Part shown: positions 44,555 to 54,804 of the stretch, one piece after another
Numbering within the stretch: the stretch's first letter is position 1
How the letters are laid out: every line of letters starts with the position of its first letter
Source: Proteinivorax hydrogeniformans
Lineage (GTDB): Bacteria; Bacillota; Proteinivoracia; Proteinivoracales; Proteinivoracaceae
Direction: 5' to 3'
Assembly (NCBI RefSeq): GCF_040515995.1
Contig: NZ_CP159485.1
Location: forward strand, 1,488,001 to 1,552,000
DNA: 64,000 nucleotides
Made by a program: the position numbers and the translations under genes
Notes under the pieces: generated by a model
The model's database searches: none
Told to the model about the DNA's origin: nothing
Seen by the model: only the letters and a program-made list of their open reading frames with translations

Positions 44555-44620
44555 ATAAGTTGTAAATGGGGGCAGCATCCAGTAAAAGACCTTGGTTTAC
44601 TGTATGTTGCTCCCACTTAT
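44555..44620. repeat. Unexplained 20-bp imperfect inverted repeat hairpin
   Basis: The arms at 44567-44586 and 44596-44615 match at 17 of 20 positions around a 9-base loop. ATAAG at 44555-44559 and CTTAT at 44616-44620 extend it past an asymmetric bulge. It lies between the ECF sigma gene stop and the ylxM promoter. No U-run follows on either side, so it is unlike the other terminators here. Confidence 0.75.
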
Positions 44621-44632
44621 TGAAGGTTCATT

Positions 44633-45157
44633 TTATAATTTTAGATTCTCCTTAACTATCTTACGTCCTCTGTACAACCTTGTTCTGACTGATTCTACCG
44701 AAACCTTAAGTATATCTGAAATCTCGGCATATGAATATCCATAGTAGTCTTTTAACAACATTGTTTTTTTTGTAAGGTTAGGAAGCTTTTCTAGTTGGTC
44801 TTTTACTGCGATGTGGGTGTCCTTTATTTCGAAGCTTCCTATGGTATCCCCAACTTCTTTAACAAACTCACCAATCTGCTCTAATGATACGGTCTTTATT
44901 TTGCTATATTTAGAGCATTGGTCCTTGTATAAGTTAAGAATAATTTGGTATAACCAAGACGTAAAAGAACATTGCCCTCTATAGTTTTTTATGAACCTAA
45001 ACACCCTAATAAAAGCTTCTTGGATTAAGTCCTCTGCTTCTTCTAAGCACCCAGTTAACTTAAAAGCCATTTTTAATGCTGTATTTCTGTGCTCACCTAC
45101 TAACTGCTCAAACGCTTTCATGTTTCCTGCCTGAGCCTTCATAATTAGTTCATTCAT
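44633..45157 (-). CDS. ECF-type RNA polymerase sigma factor
   Basis: The 174-residue protein has the sigma-70 region 2 (AEDLIQEAFIRVFRFIKNYRGQCSFTSW, about residues 41-68) and region 4 with YSYAEISDILKVSVESVRTRL. It lacks regions 1 and 3, as ECF sigmas do. It lies 2 bases after the ftsY stop, so it is cotranscribed with smc and ftsY. No anti-sigma gene is adjacent, which leaves its signal unknown. It is not part of the canonical ftsY-ylxM-ffh order. Confidence 0.92.
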   Translation of the reverse strand: MNELIMKAQAGNMKAFEQLVGEHRNTALKMAFKLTGCLEEAEDLIQEAFIRVFRFIKNYRGQCSFTSWLYQIILNLYKDQCSKYSKIKTVSLEQIGEFVKEVGDTIGSFEIKDTHIAVKDQLEKLPNLTKKTMLLKDYYGYSYAEISDILKVSVESVRTRLYRGRKIVKENLKL

Positions 45158-45159
45158 AG

Positions 45160-46077
45160 TTATCCCCTGTCAAAAAGAGCTTGAATAAAGTGTTGGCCTT
45201 CAAATTCTTGAAGGTCCTCTATTTTTTCACCAAGTCCTACATACTTTATTGGAACCTTTAGCTCCTTATTAATTGCTATTACCACCCCACCTTTAGCGGT
45301 CCCATCAATTTTATTTAGAACTATCCCTGATAGTTCTGTTGCCTCTCCAAAAGCTTTTGCTTGATTTATGGCGTTTTGCCCTGTTGTTGCATCTAATACG
45401 AGAAGGCTTTCATGTGGAGCATCAGGGATTTCTTTTTTTATTACTCGATTCACTTTTTTTAGCTCTTCCATAAGGTTACTTTTTGAGTGAAGTCTTCCTG
45501 CCGTATCACAGATAACATAATCTACCTTTCTAGCTTTTGCAGCTTGCATACCGTCGTAGATAACTGCCCCTGGATCACTACCCATTTGGTGGCTGATTAC
45601 ATCTACGTTATTTCTATCTCCCCAAACTTTTAGCTGTTCAATTGCCGCAGCTCTAAAGGTGTCAGCAGCTACTAAAAGGACTTTGTTACCTTCCTTTTTT
45701 AGTTTGTGGGTAAGCTTGCCTATAAACGTCGTTTTCCCTACACCATTTACGCCACAAACAAATATAACAGTAGGTTTTTTTTCAGAAACATTCAATTGAG
45801 TATGCCCCTCGCCAAACTGGGTTATCAAACGGTCTTGAAAAAAAGTCTGAATTTCCTGGCTGTCTTTAACATTATTTTCATCACAATATTCCCTTAACTC
45901 ATCAATTAACTCCATAGTAGTTTTAACGCCCACATCAGCTTCTAATAAAACTTCTTCAAGTTCTTCAAAAAACTCTTCATCTACACTAGAAAAACCACTA
46001 AAAACCTTTTCGATTCCCCCTAGCAAATTTTTCCTAGTTTTATTTAGCCCACTTTTAAATTTATTTAATATTGACAT
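45160..46077 (-). CDS. ftsY: Signal recognition particle receptor FtsY
   Basis: FtsY is the membrane receptor of SRP. The 305-residue protein starts at the ATG at 46077, behind AAGGTGGG. It shows the NG domain with GVNGVGKTTFIGKL, DTAGRLHSK and NKIDGTAKGG; the acidic N-terminal A domain is short, as in many Gram-positives. The start lies 1 base after the smc stop. Confidence 0.97.
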   Translation of the reverse strand: MSILNKFKSGLNKTRKNLLGGIEKVFSGFSSVDEEFFEELEEVLLEADVGVKTTMELIDELREYCDENNVKDSQEIQTFFQDRLITQFGEGHTQLNVSEKKPTVIFVCGVNGVGKTTFIGKLTHKLKKEGNKVLLVAADTFRAAAIEQLKVWGDRNNVDVISHQMGSDPGAVIYDGMQAAKARKVDYVICDTAGRLHSKSNLMEELKKVNRVIKKEIPDAPHESLLVLDATTGQNAINQAKAFGEATELSGIVLNKIDGTAKGGVVIAINKELKVPIKYVGLGEKIEDLQEFEGQHFIQALFDRG

Positions 46078-46078
46078 T

Positions 46079-49000
46079 TTAACCCACCTTTTCGTCATCA
46101 AATTTCACTGATATTAGCTTTGACACTCCCGAATCCTCCATTGTGACACCATAAAGCATATCGGCATAACTCATAGTCCCCTGTCTATGTGTTACTACCA
46201 AAAACTGAGATTTATTAGATAACTCCTTTAAAAATGATGCAAACCGATTTACGTTAGCTTCATCTAGCGAGGCTTCAATCTCATCTAGAACGCAAAAAGG
46301 CGAAGGTCTTGTCATGAGTATAGAAAAAAGCAAAGTTATAGCTGTTAAAGCTTTTTCTCCTCCTGAAAGTAAGGACATAGACTGCATTTTTTTGCCGGGT
46401 GGCTGCACAAAAATTTCAACTCCACTTTCTAAGATTTGATTTGGCTCGGAAAGCTTTAGATAGCCCTGACCTCCACCAAATAACTTCTTAAAAATTTCAT
46501 TAAAGAAATCATTTATTTTGTTAAATGTTTCTTCAAATTGTACTGCCATTTGCTTGTCCATTTCCACAATTATTTTCTGTAAATCCAACCTGCTTTTGCT
46601 CAGATCGTTTTTTTGCTTTTTAAGAAATTCAAGTTTTTTTGTTAATCGTTCGTATTCCTCAATAGCACCTAAGTTTACATCACCCATGCCTTTAATATCT
46701 TCCCTTAACCTATTTACTTCCCTTTGACCGCTACGGGATGAAACCGGTTCAAACCCGTGATCTATCGCTTCTTTAACAGTTAAATAATATTCACCTAAAA
46801 GCTTTTCAGTATGCTGCTCTATTTCCATTAACACCCTTGATTTTTTTAAATTCAAACTGTTTATAGCATCTTTAAACTTATCTAAATTATTACTTGCTTC
46901 AGTTAAATGCTGATTCTTAGATTGAATTTTTAGTTTTATTGATTGGATTTTTCCATCAAATATAAGTTTTTGCTTTTCAATCTCGCCTATTTTTTGTTGT
47001 AGGTTAAAAGATTCTTCAGTTAAAGAATCTATCTGTGTACTGCCGTCTAAAATTTCCTTTTCCATCTCTTTTAATGAGTCTTGGTTTAGTTTGTAGGACT
47101 TCTCATTTTCCTCAACTCTTTCTTCTGTACGTTTAATTTCACGTGATGTAGCAGAAATCTTTTCTTTTAAAGAAGCTATAGTTATTTTCTGACTCACCTG
47201 TCTAGATTGTACTTCCCCTAGGTTTTCTTCTAGTGTTGATAGCTTTGTTTGAAGTTCTTTTACCTCTTCATTTAACTTTATTTCATTTGAATTCATTTTT
47301 TCAATGTCTAATTTTTTTTCCGAAAGGTTACTGCTATACTTTTCTACGTCTATGTTTAAGCTCTTAGTTTCATTAAGTAGAAGATCTATATTTTCTTGAA
47401 CTGAAGATGCCTTTTGTTCAAGCAACATTTTTTGCTGGTCCAGCTCATTTATCTCCACTTTTTGAAGTTGTTCTTGATCTTTTAGCTGCTCCAATTCATT
47501 TTTAAGAATATCCAGCTCATTAACCTGCTTTTTAAGACTTTGCATGTTTTGATCATACTTTTTTTGTTGAGTAATTATAAGCTCAGAGGTCTCTTTCATT
47601 TGAGAGTTTCTATTTAGAAGACCGGCATTTTTGCTTTTATACCGCCCTCCTGACATTGACCCTCCTGCATTAATTAACTCTCCATCTAATGTAACTATCC
47701 TATAACGATACCCCTGAGATTTTGCTAGATGCAATCCACTATCTAGGTTTTCCACAACAAATATTCGTCCTAGCAGAAAGTCTTTAATTCCTTCTAATTT
47801 TTCTGGGCAGCTTACTAAGTCAGAAGCAATTCCTATAACCCCTTTTTTATCAATAGGCTTTACCTTTTTACCTTTTATTATATCTAACGGCAGAAAAGTT
47901 GCTCTCCCTGCTTTGTTAGCTTTTAAGTAGTCTATGCATTTTTTAGCAGCTTTTTCATCACCTACCACAACGTTTTGCAGGCTTGCTCCTAATACAGTTT
48001 CTATTGCTAGGCTATATTTTTTGTCCACGTCAAAAATCTGTGCTACCGCCCCGAAAACTTGTGGATCTTCAGAAAACTTTTTCAGCACCTCTTTAGGACC
48101 AAGATTATAACCAGCGAAATTGTTTTCAAGATGTTTAAGTCCTTGCAGTTGTGACTCTAGTGCATTCAGCTTCTTAGATATTTCAGCAACTTGCTCCTGC
48201 TGTATCTCTTTGTTATATTCAGCAGATTTATATTGTTCAACCCTTTTTTTATAATCTTCTAGAATTTCACGATGACGTTTGTTAGCTATATCTTTTTTTT
48301 CTACTATCATGCTATGCTTTGAAAAAACCTCTTGCTGCTTACTCTTGTGATCTTCTAACTCTTTTTCTTTTCTCTCCACATCACTGTTTAACCTTTGTAT
48401 ATAGCCGTCTATATTTTTAACATCATTCTTGGCGGTTGCTAAATCATTGAGCAACGTTATCAAATTGTTTTTTTTATTTTCCAAATCATTCTTTGTTCTA
48501 ACTATCTGCTCACTCAATTGCGTAGTCTGTCTATTGAAATCTTCTATTTCTTCGGTATGTTTTTTTAAAGCAACCTCGTACTCATTTTTGTTTTCAAGTA
48601 ACTTAGCACTTTGTTCCTTTAAGTTAGAGATTTCGCTTTTTATCTTCTTGTTTAAAAACTTCTTTTCGTCAGTTTTTTCTCTTAAATCTTTTACTTTTTC
48701 TTTAAGGTATTCCAACTTATATTTTAAGTTTTCCACTTGACTTTTAGTATCTAGGTGAAGCTGAACAACGTTTTGCGTGGATTTTTCTAGTTGTTCTAAA
48801 TAGCTTTTATCCTTATCTAATAGATTGCTTATGGCCTCCACTTCATCTTGCTCATGGGCTAGTTTCTCCTTGTGACTCTCCAGTTGCTTTTCAGTATTCT
48901 CGTATGTTTTTTCTAACTCATCTAACTTGTAGAGCACTATACCTACTTCGTTTTGCTTGAGTTTATCTTTTAAAGATTTATACTGACTAGCTTGTGTAGC

Positions 49001-49624
49001 CTGCTCCTTAATTTTAGGGAGAGATTCCTCAATTTCTATAATTATATCCTCAACCCTTTGTAAATTTTGTTGAGTCTGTTCGAGTTTTTTTATAGAGTCT
49101 AGCTTTTTACTCTTATATTTAACTATTCCTGACGCTTCTTCGAAAATTATTCTTCTTTCTTCAGGGCGACTATTTAAAATCTGATCTACTTGTCCCTGCC
49201 CAATGATTGAATAGGCTTCTTTACCCAGGCCAGTATCCATAAAAAGTTCATGGATATCCTTCAACCTGCATTCAGTGTTATTTATAAAGTATTGACTTTG
49301 CCCATCCCTAAAGTATCGTCTAGAAATATTCACTTCCGAATAATCTAAAGGTAGGCGCTGATTAGTATTATCTAAAGTTAAAATTACCTGTGCATAATTT
49401 TTCTGTCTTGCATTAGTGGAGCCAGAAAAGATCACATCTTCCATCTTTGAGCCCCTAAGGCTCTTGACGCTCTGTTCCCCTAGAACCCACTTTATAGCAT
49501 CTATTACGTTACTCTTGCCACTGCCATTTGGTCCTACTATGGCAGTTACACCCCTATCAATTTGAAGAATGGTTTTATTTGCAAAAGACTTAAACCCATA
49601 AAGCTCTATTTTTTTTAAAAACAA
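46079..49624 (-). CDS. smc: Chromosome segregation ATPase SMC
   Basis: SMC compacts and segregates the chromosome with ScpAB. The 1181-residue protein has the Walker [10 protein letters not shown] near residue 32, long coiled coils, a hinge at about 515-640, and C-terminal [10 protein letters not shown] signature and Walker [13 protein letters not shown]. The length is typical. It belongs to the conserved rnc-smc-ftsY unit. Confidence 0.98.
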   Translation of the reverse strand: MFLKKIELYGFKSFANKTILQIDRGVTAIVGPNGSGKSNVIDAIKWVLGEQSVKSLRGSKMEDVIFSGSTNARQKNYAQVILTLDNTNQRLPLDYSEVNISRRYFRDGQSQYFINNTECRLKDIHELFMDTGLGKEAYSIIGQGQVDQILNSRPEERRIIFEEASGIVKYKSKKLDSIKKLEQTQQNLQRVEDIIIEIEESLPKIKEQATQASQYKSLKDKLKQNEVGIVLYKLDELEKTYENTEKQLESHKEKLAHEQDEVEAISNLLDKDKSYLEQLEKSTQNVVQLHLDTKSQVENLKYKLEYLKEKVKDLREKTDEKKFLNKKIKSEISNLKEQSAKLLENKNEYEVALKKHTEEIEDFNRQTTQLSEQIVRTKNDLENKKNNLITLLNDLATAKNDVKNIDGYIQRLNSDVERKEKELEDHKSKQQEVFSKHSMIVEKKDIANKRHREILEDYKKRVEQYKSAEYNKEIQQEQVAEISKKLNALESQLQGLKHLENNFAGYNLGPKEVLKKFSEDPQVFGAVAQIFDVDKKYSLAIETVLGASLQNVVVGDEKAAKKCIDYLKANKAGRATFLPLDIIKGKKVKPIDKKGVIGIASDLVSCPEKLEGIKDFLLGRIFVVENLDSGLHLAKSQGYRYRIVTLDGELINAGGSMSGGRYKSKNAGLLNRNSQMKETSELIITQQKKYDQNMQSLKKQVNELDILKNELEQLKDQEQLQKVEINELDQQKMLLEQKASSVQENIDLLLNETKSLNIDVEKYSSNLSEKKLDIEKMNSNEIKLNEEVKELQTKLSTLEENLGEVQSRQVSQKITIASLKEKISATSREIKRTEERVEENEKSYKLNQDSLKEMEKEILDGSTQIDSLTEESFNLQQKIGEIEKQKLIFDGKIQSIKLKIQSKNQHLTEASNNLDKFKDAINSLNLKKSRVLMEIEQHTEKLLGEYYLTVKEAIDHGFEPVSSRSGQREVNRLREDIKGMGDVNLGAIEEYERLTKKLEFLKKQKNDLSKSRLDLQKIIVEMDKQMAVQFEETFNKINDFFNEIFKKLFGGGQGYLKLSEPNQILESGVEIFVQPPGKKMQSMSLLSGGEKALTAITLLFSILMTRPSPFCVLDEIEASLDEANVNRFASFLKELSNKSQFLVVTHRQGTMSYADMLYGVTMEDSGVSKLISVKFDDEKVG

Positions 49625-49654
49625 CTAACTCCCCCCTTTTAACCAGCAATTACT

Positions 49655-50341
49655 TTATTGTTGGCCGTAAAAATTTAAAAGTCCCTTTCTCGCTGCTTGT
49701 TGTTCCGATTGTTTTTTTGTTTTTCCTTCACCCTCACCAATTTTTCTTCCATTTAAAAACACTGCTGATCTAAATCTTTTGTCATGGTCAGGGCCTTTTT
49801 CTTCTATAATTTTGTAAGTTAGACTGTTTACGCCATTTTTTTGTACATACTCCTGTAGTTGTGTTTTAAAATCATTTTCGCCGCCGATTAAAGATTTGTT
49901 AATTTGTGGCCTAAGTATGTCCAAAACAATATCGTAACTCCTCTCAAATCCCACATCCATGTATAAAGCCCCAACAAAAGCTTCAAATGTATCAGCTAAA
50001 ATTGAACTTTTTTCACGACCACCTGTTTTTTCCTCTCCTTTACCTAGCCATAACAACTCACCAAATTCTAGCTCCCGAGCTACACTAGCAAGCGAGTTTT
50101 CACAGACGATTTGCGCCCTTAACCTAGTCATTTCTCCTTCTGTTATGTTTTTTGTGAAAGTATATAAGTATTCGCTAATTATCAATTCTAAAACTGCATC
50201 TCCTAAAAACTCCAGTCTCTGATTATGTGCTTTAAACCCAAGACTATTTTCAAAGGCATACGATGAATGAGTAAAAGCTTTCTTATAAATTTCTCCTTTA
50301 TCTAATCCAAGTTCTTCAAGAAAATATTCTAGCTTTGTCAC
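49655..50341 (-). CDS. rnc: Ribonuclease III
   Basis: RNase III cuts double-stranded RNA and matures rRNA. The 228-residue protein has the catalytic motif HNQRLEFLGDAVLELI, the second DTFEAFVGALYMD, and a C-terminal dsRNA-binding domain with GRKIGEGEGKTKKQSEQQAA. I start it at the GTG at 50341, behind TAGGAGTGAT; an upstream GTG at 50380 lies in the terminator of acpP. Confidence 0.97.
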   Translation of the reverse strand: MTKLEYFLEELGLDKGEIYKKAFTHSSYAFENSLGFKAHNQRLEFLGDAVLELIISEYLYTFTKNITEGEMTRLRAQIVCENSLASVARELEFGELLWLGKGEEKTGGREKSSILADTFEAFVGALYMDVGFERSYDIVLDILRPQINKSLIGGENDFKTQLQEYVQKNGVNSLTYKIIEEKGPDHDKRFRSAVFLNGRKIGEGEGKTKKQSEQQAARKGLLNFYGQQ

Positions 50342-50368
50342 GTGATCACTCCTAAAGTAGTTATAAAT

Positions 50369-50400
50369 AAAACCCCGCACTTACTGCAGGCGGGGTTTTA
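50369..50400 (-). terminator. Intrinsic terminator downstream of acpP
   Basis: AAAACCCCGC and GCGGGGTTTT form a GC-rich stem with A/T flanks between acpP (stop at 50407) and rnc. It should lower expression of rnc-smc-ftsY relative to acpP. Confidence 0.88.
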
Positions 50401-50406
50401 TGTTAT

Positions 50407-50640
50407 CTAAGAATTTTCCTCTATAAAATTTACGATATCTCCTACAGTATTCATAGTTTGTAGTTTCTCATCAGGTATTTGAAGCTCAAATTCTTCCTCT
50501 AAAACCATTAATAAATCCATAATATCCAAAGAATCAAGCTCTAAGTCCTCCTGAAAGCTAGTTTCTGGCTTTATATCTTTTTCATTTAACCCTATATTAG
50601 AAGCGATAATTCCTTTTACTTTTTCAAACAATTCCACCAA
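50407..50640 (-). CDS. acpP: Acyl carrier protein
   Basis: ACP carries acyl chains during lipid synthesis. The 77-residue acidic protein has the phosphopantetheine serine in the motif LDSLDIMDL. fabD and fabG, usually between plsX and acpP, are absent; a DegV-family gene is there instead. Confidence 0.95.
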   Translation of the reverse strand: MVELFEKVKGIIASNIGLNEKDIKPETSFQEDLELDSLDIMDLLMVLEEEFELQIPDEKLQTMNTVGDIVNFIEENS

Positions 50641-50654
50641 AACGCACCTCCTTT

Positions 50655-51506
50655 CTACTCGTTTACCGGTTGTGCCACAAGACCTAAAACGCCTGGACCT
50701 GTATTTGTTCCTATAACACTTCCGATGTCACTTTCAAGACAAAATCTTATATTTAACTCTTTATTTGCAAGCTGAACTAACTTTTCCTTTTTTTCAGAGC
50801 TTGCAGCATGACCGACAATAATATCTATTGGTCGGTTTTCATATTTATCCTTTATTTTCTGAATCAGATATGAAAAAATTTTGCTGTTACCCCTTATTTT
50901 CCCCATAGGAGCTACTAGCCCCTCACTGTTCACAGTCAGTATGGGTTTTACATTTAATAAAGTACCTATCATCGCAGAAGCTTTACCAATTCTACCACTG
51001 CGATTTAGAAATTCTAAGGTGTCCACTCCAAAAATCACCATCTGTTCATCGGCTAACTGCTCAATGAGTTTTAAAATTTGTGTTTTATCGGCACCTTTTT
51101 CTATTTCCTGGCAGCATCTATATGCGATCATGCCTAAGCCTACTGAAGCTGTTTTGCTATCAAAAACTGTTATGTCAGCATTTTCATCGAACATATTGCT
51201 TGCAATTACCGCAGATTGATACGTTCCGCTAAGCTCCTTAGATATATGAATGGAGATTATTGTATCCCCCCGCTCCACTAAGGGTTTGTACACCTTGTGG
51301 AAATCTGCAGGACTGGGCTGAGACGTTCTTGGGATTACTTTTGAAGCCTTAAGTTTATGAAAGAACTCCTCAGAACTTAAATCGACCCCATCTTTGTATA
51401 AACTTTCGCCAAAATGAACATTAAGCGGGACCACATTAACACTATATCTATTTATTTCTTCTATAGGAAGATCTGCTGTGCTATCTATAACAATACTAAC
51501 TCCCAT
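50655..51506 (-). CDS. DegV family fatty-acid-binding protein (FakB-like)
   Basis: DegV-fold proteins bind a fatty acid and, as FakB, present it to the kinase FakA. The 283-residue protein starts at the ATG at 51506 behind GGGTG. It shows IVIDSTADLP at the N-terminus, RTSQPSPADF, and IIVGHAAS near the C-terminus. It lies between plsX and acpP, a strong hint that it serves fatty-acid activation, since PlsX interconverts acyl-phosphate and acyl-ACP. The lipid specificity is not readable. Confidence 0.9.
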   Translation of the reverse strand: MGVSIVIDSTADLPIEEINRYSVNVVPLNVHFGESLYKDGVDLSSEEFFHKLKASKVIPRTSQPSPADFHKVYKPLVERGDTIISIHISKELSGTYQSAVIASNMFDENADITVFDSKTASVGLGMIAYRCCQEIEKGADKTQILKLIEQLADEQMVIFGVDTLEFLNRSGRIGKASAMIGTLLNVKPILTVNSEGLVAPMGKIRGNSKIFSYLIQKIKDKYENRPIDIIVGHAASSEKKEKLVQLANKELNIRFCLESDIGSVIGTNTGPGVLGLVAQPVNE

Positions 51507-51529
51507 ATTTTCACCCATTCTTTATAAAT

Positions 51530-52528
51530 TTAAATAGTATTATTAAACTGCTCTAACACCTTAGATTCTATTAGCCCTTTTCCTTGCTTCAAAATTGCAT
51601 TCTTTATAGCCTTAGCATCTGAGGAACCATGACTTTTTATAAGCGCACCTTTTACTCCTAAAAGGGGTGCTCCACCGTGCTCAGTGTAGTCCATCTGCTT
51701 GGCAAAATCCGAAAATGCAGACTTCAACATAACAGCACCTACTTTTCTGCTAAAGCTTTTTGTAATTTCTTTTTTTAGCGACCCAAATATAAACGAGGCT
51801 GCCCCTTCCATGAACTTTAACATCACGTTCCCGACAAACCCATCGCATACAACTACATCAACTGCGCCACCTGGCACATCTCTAGCTTCTATGTTTCCTT
51901 TAAAATTGATATCATCTGCTTCTTTTAAAAGATCATATGCTTTTTTTGTCAGTTCGTTTCCTTTACCTTCTTCTGTTCCAACATTTAATAAGCCTACTGT
52001 AGGTTTTTCTATTTTAAAGACGCCTTTAGCATAAATAGAGCCCATTTTAGCGTATTGTAAAAGGTGCTCTGGTTTCGCATCCATATTTGAGCCTACATCT
52101 AATACTATGGTATAGCCACTTGCTGAAGGAAAAATTGGAGCTAAAGCTGGTCTATCTATACCTTTTATTCTTCTTAGCACAAAGTAGCCAGCAGCCATAA
52201 AAGCACCGGTGCTGCCAGCTGTTACTGCTGTATCTGCCTCATTATCTCTAACTAGAGAAACCGCTTTAACAAGTGAAGAATCTTTCTTTTTTCTTATTGC
52301 TTCTACCGGTTTTTCCTCATTCGTAATTACCTCAGAAGCCTCAACTACTTCAAAACGGTCTTTAATATCATCTACACCAAATTCATCTAGTTTTTCGTTA
52401 ATTTTAGTGCTAGGTCCGACAAAATAGATGAAAATATCATCACATTCCTTTAATGCATCAAGGCCACCTTCTATAGTTGAATCAGGTGCGTTGTCTCCCC
52501 CCATTACATCTAATGCTATTTTAATCAC
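51530..52528 (-). CDS. plsX: Phosphate acyltransferase PlsX
   Basis: PlsX makes acyl-phosphate from acyl-ACP, the donor for phospholipid synthesis. The 332-residue protein shows IALDVMGGDNAPD, TAVTAGSTGAFM and GFVGNVMLKFMEG. It has a promoter of its own upstream. The fapR repressor gene that often precedes plsX is missing here. Confidence 0.97.
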   Translation of the reverse strand: MIKIALDVMGGDNAPDSTIEGGLDALKECDDIFIYFVGPSTKINEKLDEFGVDDIKDRFEVVEASEVITNEEKPVEAIRKKKDSSLVKAVSLVRDNEADTAVTAGSTGAFMAAGYFVLRRIKGIDRPALAPIFPSASGYTIVLDVGSNMDAKPEHLLQYAKMGSIYAKGVFKIEKPTVGLLNVGTEEGKGNELTKKAYDLLKEADDINFKGNIEARDVPGGAVDVVVCDGFVGNVMLKFMEGAASFIFGSLKKEITKSFSRKVGAVMLKSAFSDFAKQMDYTEHGGAPLLGVKGALIKSHGSSDAKAIKNAILKQGKGLIESKVLEQFNNTI

Positions 52529-52594
52529 TTAGCTCCCCCCTTAAGAATTTTTGAGGTCCCTTTAATAATATGTACATAGTTTGACATATCTATA

Positions 52595-52623
52595 ATTATA
52601 GTCAAGATTTTGCAAAAAAGCAA
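52595..52623 (-). promoter_or_regulatory. Promoter upstream of plsX
   Basis: TTGCTT (complement of 52618-52623), 17 bases and TATAAT (complement of 52595-52600) form a good sigma-A promoter right after the rpmF terminator. Confidence 0.7.
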
Positions 52624-52628
52624 ATGAA

Positions 52629-52665
52629 AAAAAGGATAGCCACCTCTATGGCTATCCTTTTTACT
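52629..52665 (-). terminator. Intrinsic terminator downstream of rpmF
   Basis: GGATAGCCA (52634-52642) pairs with TGGCTATCC (52649-52657) within long A and T flanks. It ends rpmF and precedes the plsX promoter. Confidence 0.9.
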
Positions 52666-52667
52666 TA

Positions 52668-52850
52668 CTATTTATCATTAACTTCAATAACTTGTTTACC
52701 TTTATAGAATCCACATTCTGGGCACACTCTATGAGGTAATTTTGGTTCATGACATTGCGGACAGCTTACACTGCCTGGTATATTCAATTTCCAGTTAGCT
52801 CTTCTTTTTGCCTGACGAGCTTTTGAATGTCTACGCTTTGGTACTGCCAT
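52668..52850 (-). CDS. rpmF: 50S ribosomal protein L32
   Basis: L32 is a small 50S protein. The 60-residue protein starts at the ATG at 52850 behind GAGGAGGTGG. It shows [18 protein letters not shown] and the zinc form: two Cys pairs, CPQC and CPEC. Zinc-dependent and zinc-free versions exist in some Firmicutes; this is the zinc-binding type. It follows the YceD-family gene, as usual. Confidence 0.97.
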   Translation of the reverse strand: MAVPKRRHSKARQAKRRANWKLNIPGSVSCPQCHEPKLPHRVCPECGFYKGKQVIEVNDK

Positions 52851-52878
52851 TACTTCCACCTCCTCTTACTGGAACAAC

Positions 52879-53412
52879 CTATTCTTCATTATAGAATTTT
52901 TTTAGAACAGCCAGTCTTGGATCGATACTCTCCTTATCACAATCACACTGACTTTCATTAAGATTTGTACCGCAGTTATTACATAACCCTAAACAATCTT
53001 TTTGGCACAAAAATTTAGAAGGTATGGCAAACTCTATCACTTCTTGTAATAGTTCTTGCAACTGAAGGCGTGCAACCGAGATTCGATAGAATCCTTCAGC
53101 ATCCTCTTCCTTTAAGTCAACTTGCTCATCGGTTACTAAAACCTTCTTTTTAAAAGATTCATCCAACTCTAGCTTGTCTAGACTTAAGCATCTATCACAA
53201 GGAAGTTTTAACTGAGTTCGCATATATCCTTCAACTAAGTATGTTTGTTCTTCTTTAGAAACCACTACCGAAACAACGATCGGCTCAACTAAGTCAACAT
53301 TGGGTACTCCTAGATTAAAAGAACCCTCAGGCAAAGTATAGTCATACTTTTTAGTCAAATTTTTTTCAGTTTCTAGCTCCATTAAATCAATTGTTAAAAG
53401 ATTATTTACCAC
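52879..53412 (-). CDS. YceD/DUF177 family protein
   Basis: The 177-residue protein is a DUF177 family member, linked to 23S rRNA accumulation in other bacteria. It has four Cys in the C-terminal part (CQKDCLGLCNNCG) that may bind metal. It begins at a GTG (53412) behind AGGATGG. Its position directly before rpmF is conserved in bacteria. Confidence 0.9.
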   Translation of the reverse strand: MVNNLLTIDLMELETEKNLTKKYDYTLPEGSFNLGVPNVDLVEPIVVSVVVSKEEQTYLVEGYMRTQLKLPCDRCLSLDKLELDESFKKKVLVTDEQVDLKEEDAEGFYRISVARLQLQELLQEVIEFAIPSKFLCQKDCLGLCNNCGTNLNESQCDCDKESIDPRLAVLKKFYNEE

Positions 53413-53427
53413 GATAAACCATCCTCA

Positions 53428-53456
53428 ATTATATATTAGCACACCCTTTTTGTCAA
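53428..53456 (-). promoter_or_regulatory. Consensus promoter of yceD-rpmF
   Basis: TTGACA (complement of 53451-53456), exactly 17 bases and TATAAT (complement of 53428-53433) make a perfect sigma-A consensus, right after the ackA stop and before yceD. Confidence 0.9.
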
Positions 53457-53466
53457 ATGAGGTCTA

Positions 53467-54660
53467 CTAACCAACTAAGTTCTTAGTGTCTCTTGCTATC
53501 ATTAATTCTTCGTTGGTAGGGATTAACAATGTCTTAACTTTACTTCCTTCTGCGGAGAAGTCAGTAGCTTTTCCTCTTACATTATTTTTCTCTTTATCAA
53601 CTTCTACACCTAAGTAGGTGAAACTACTAAGCACTTGCTCTCTAGTCTCTGGTGAGTTTTCACCTAACCCCGCGGTAAATACAATAGCGTCCACTCCATT
53701 TAATACAGCTGCATAGCTACCAATGTATTTTTGCACTCTATGGGAGAAAATGTCTAAAGCTAAAGCGGCGCGCTTATTTCCTTTTTCGCTAGCTTCCTCA
53801 AGATCTCTAAAATCACTACTAACTCCTGAAATTCCCATAACGCCAGATTTTTTATTCATATAATTGTTAAGTCCATCAGCATCTAAGTCTAGTTTCTTCA
53901 TCAAAAACGGTACAATAGCAGGATCAATGTCACCACAGCGGGTTCCCATAACTAATCCTTCTAATGGCGTTAAACCCATTGAAGTATCTACTACTTGTCC
54001 ACCATCTATTGCTGCAATACTAGCACCATTTCCAAGGTGGCAAGTAATAAGTTTTAAGTCTTCAACGTTTTTGTTTAAAAGCTTTGCAGCTTGTTGAGTT
54101 ACAAATTTATGGCTTGTTCCGTGGAAGCCATAACGTCTAATTGCATGTTCTTCGTATGCTTCATATGGCAATCCATAAATGAAAGACTTCTCCGGCATTG
54201 TTTGATGGAAAGCAGTGTCGAAAACAGCTACCTGCTCAACGCCTGGTAAAACTTCTGAGCAAGCTTCTATACCCATAATGTTAGGTGGGTTATGTAACGG
54301 AGCTAAATCAATACATTTGTTTATAGCGTCCATTACCTTATCATTGATAAGTACAGATTCAGAAAACTCTTCTCCACCGTGCACAACTCTATGCCCTACT
54401 GCCTGAATCTCATCCATTTTGCTAATAACACCTACAGAATCATCTACTAAGGTTTCTATAACCATCTTTATAGCAATTTTATGGTTGCTAATTTCAGCAG
54501 GTATTTTCACCTTGTCAGACTGCCCAGGCTGATGCACAAGCTGGGCACCCTCTAAACCAATTCTTTCCACTAACCCCTTTGCTAAGACATCTTCATTTTT
54601 CATATCAAATAACTGATATTTCAAAGAAGAACTTCCACAGTTTACTACTAAAATTTTCAT
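53467..54660 (-). CDS. ackA: Acetate kinase
   Basis: AckA converts acetyl-phosphate and ADP to acetate and ATP, the main energy step in many anaerobic fermenters. The 397-residue protein shows [12 protein letters not shown] at the N-terminus, [20 protein letters not shown], the adenine-side [12 protein letters not shown] and [11 protein letters not shown], and [12 protein letters not shown]. The length is normal. No pta gene is adjacent. It is divergent from tmcAL. Confidence 0.98.
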   Translation of the reverse strand: MKILVVNCGSSSLKYQLFDMKNEDVLAKGLVERIGLEGAQLVHQPGQSDKVKIPAEISNHKIAIKMVIETLVDDSVGVISKMDEIQAVGHRVVHGGEEFSESVLINDKVMDAINKCIDLAPLHNPPNIMGIEACSEVLPGVEQVAVFDTAFHQTMPEKSFIYGLPYEAYEEHAIRRYGFHGTSHKFVTQQAAKLLNKNVEDLKLITCHLGNGASIAAIDGGQVVDTSMGLTPLEGLVMGTRCGDIDPAIVPFLMKKLDLDADGLNNYMNKKSGVMGISGVSSDFRDLEEASEKGNKRAALALDIFSHRVQKYIGSYAAVLNGVDAIVFTAGLGENSPETREQVLSSFTYLGVEVDKEKNNVRGKATDFSAEGSKVKTLLIPTNEELMIARDTKNLVG

Positions 54661-54697
54661 AAGTAAATCCTCCTTTAATTATTATTATGTAAAATAC

Positions 54698-54725
54698 ATT
54701 CTATACTATTTTATAAGTTTCTCAA
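54698..54725 (-). promoter_or_regulatory. Promoter of ackA
   Basis: TTGAGA (complement of 54720-54725), 16 bases and TAGAAT (complement of 54698-54703) form a reasonable sigma-A promoter, leaving a leader of about 30 bases before the AGGAGG site of ackA. Confidence 0.65.
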
Positions 54726-54804
54726 CACATTTTCAATAGCAAATAACATTTTATAATATCTTTTTGTTAAATATTTAACAAACTTTTTTATTTTTACTTG
54801 TCTA

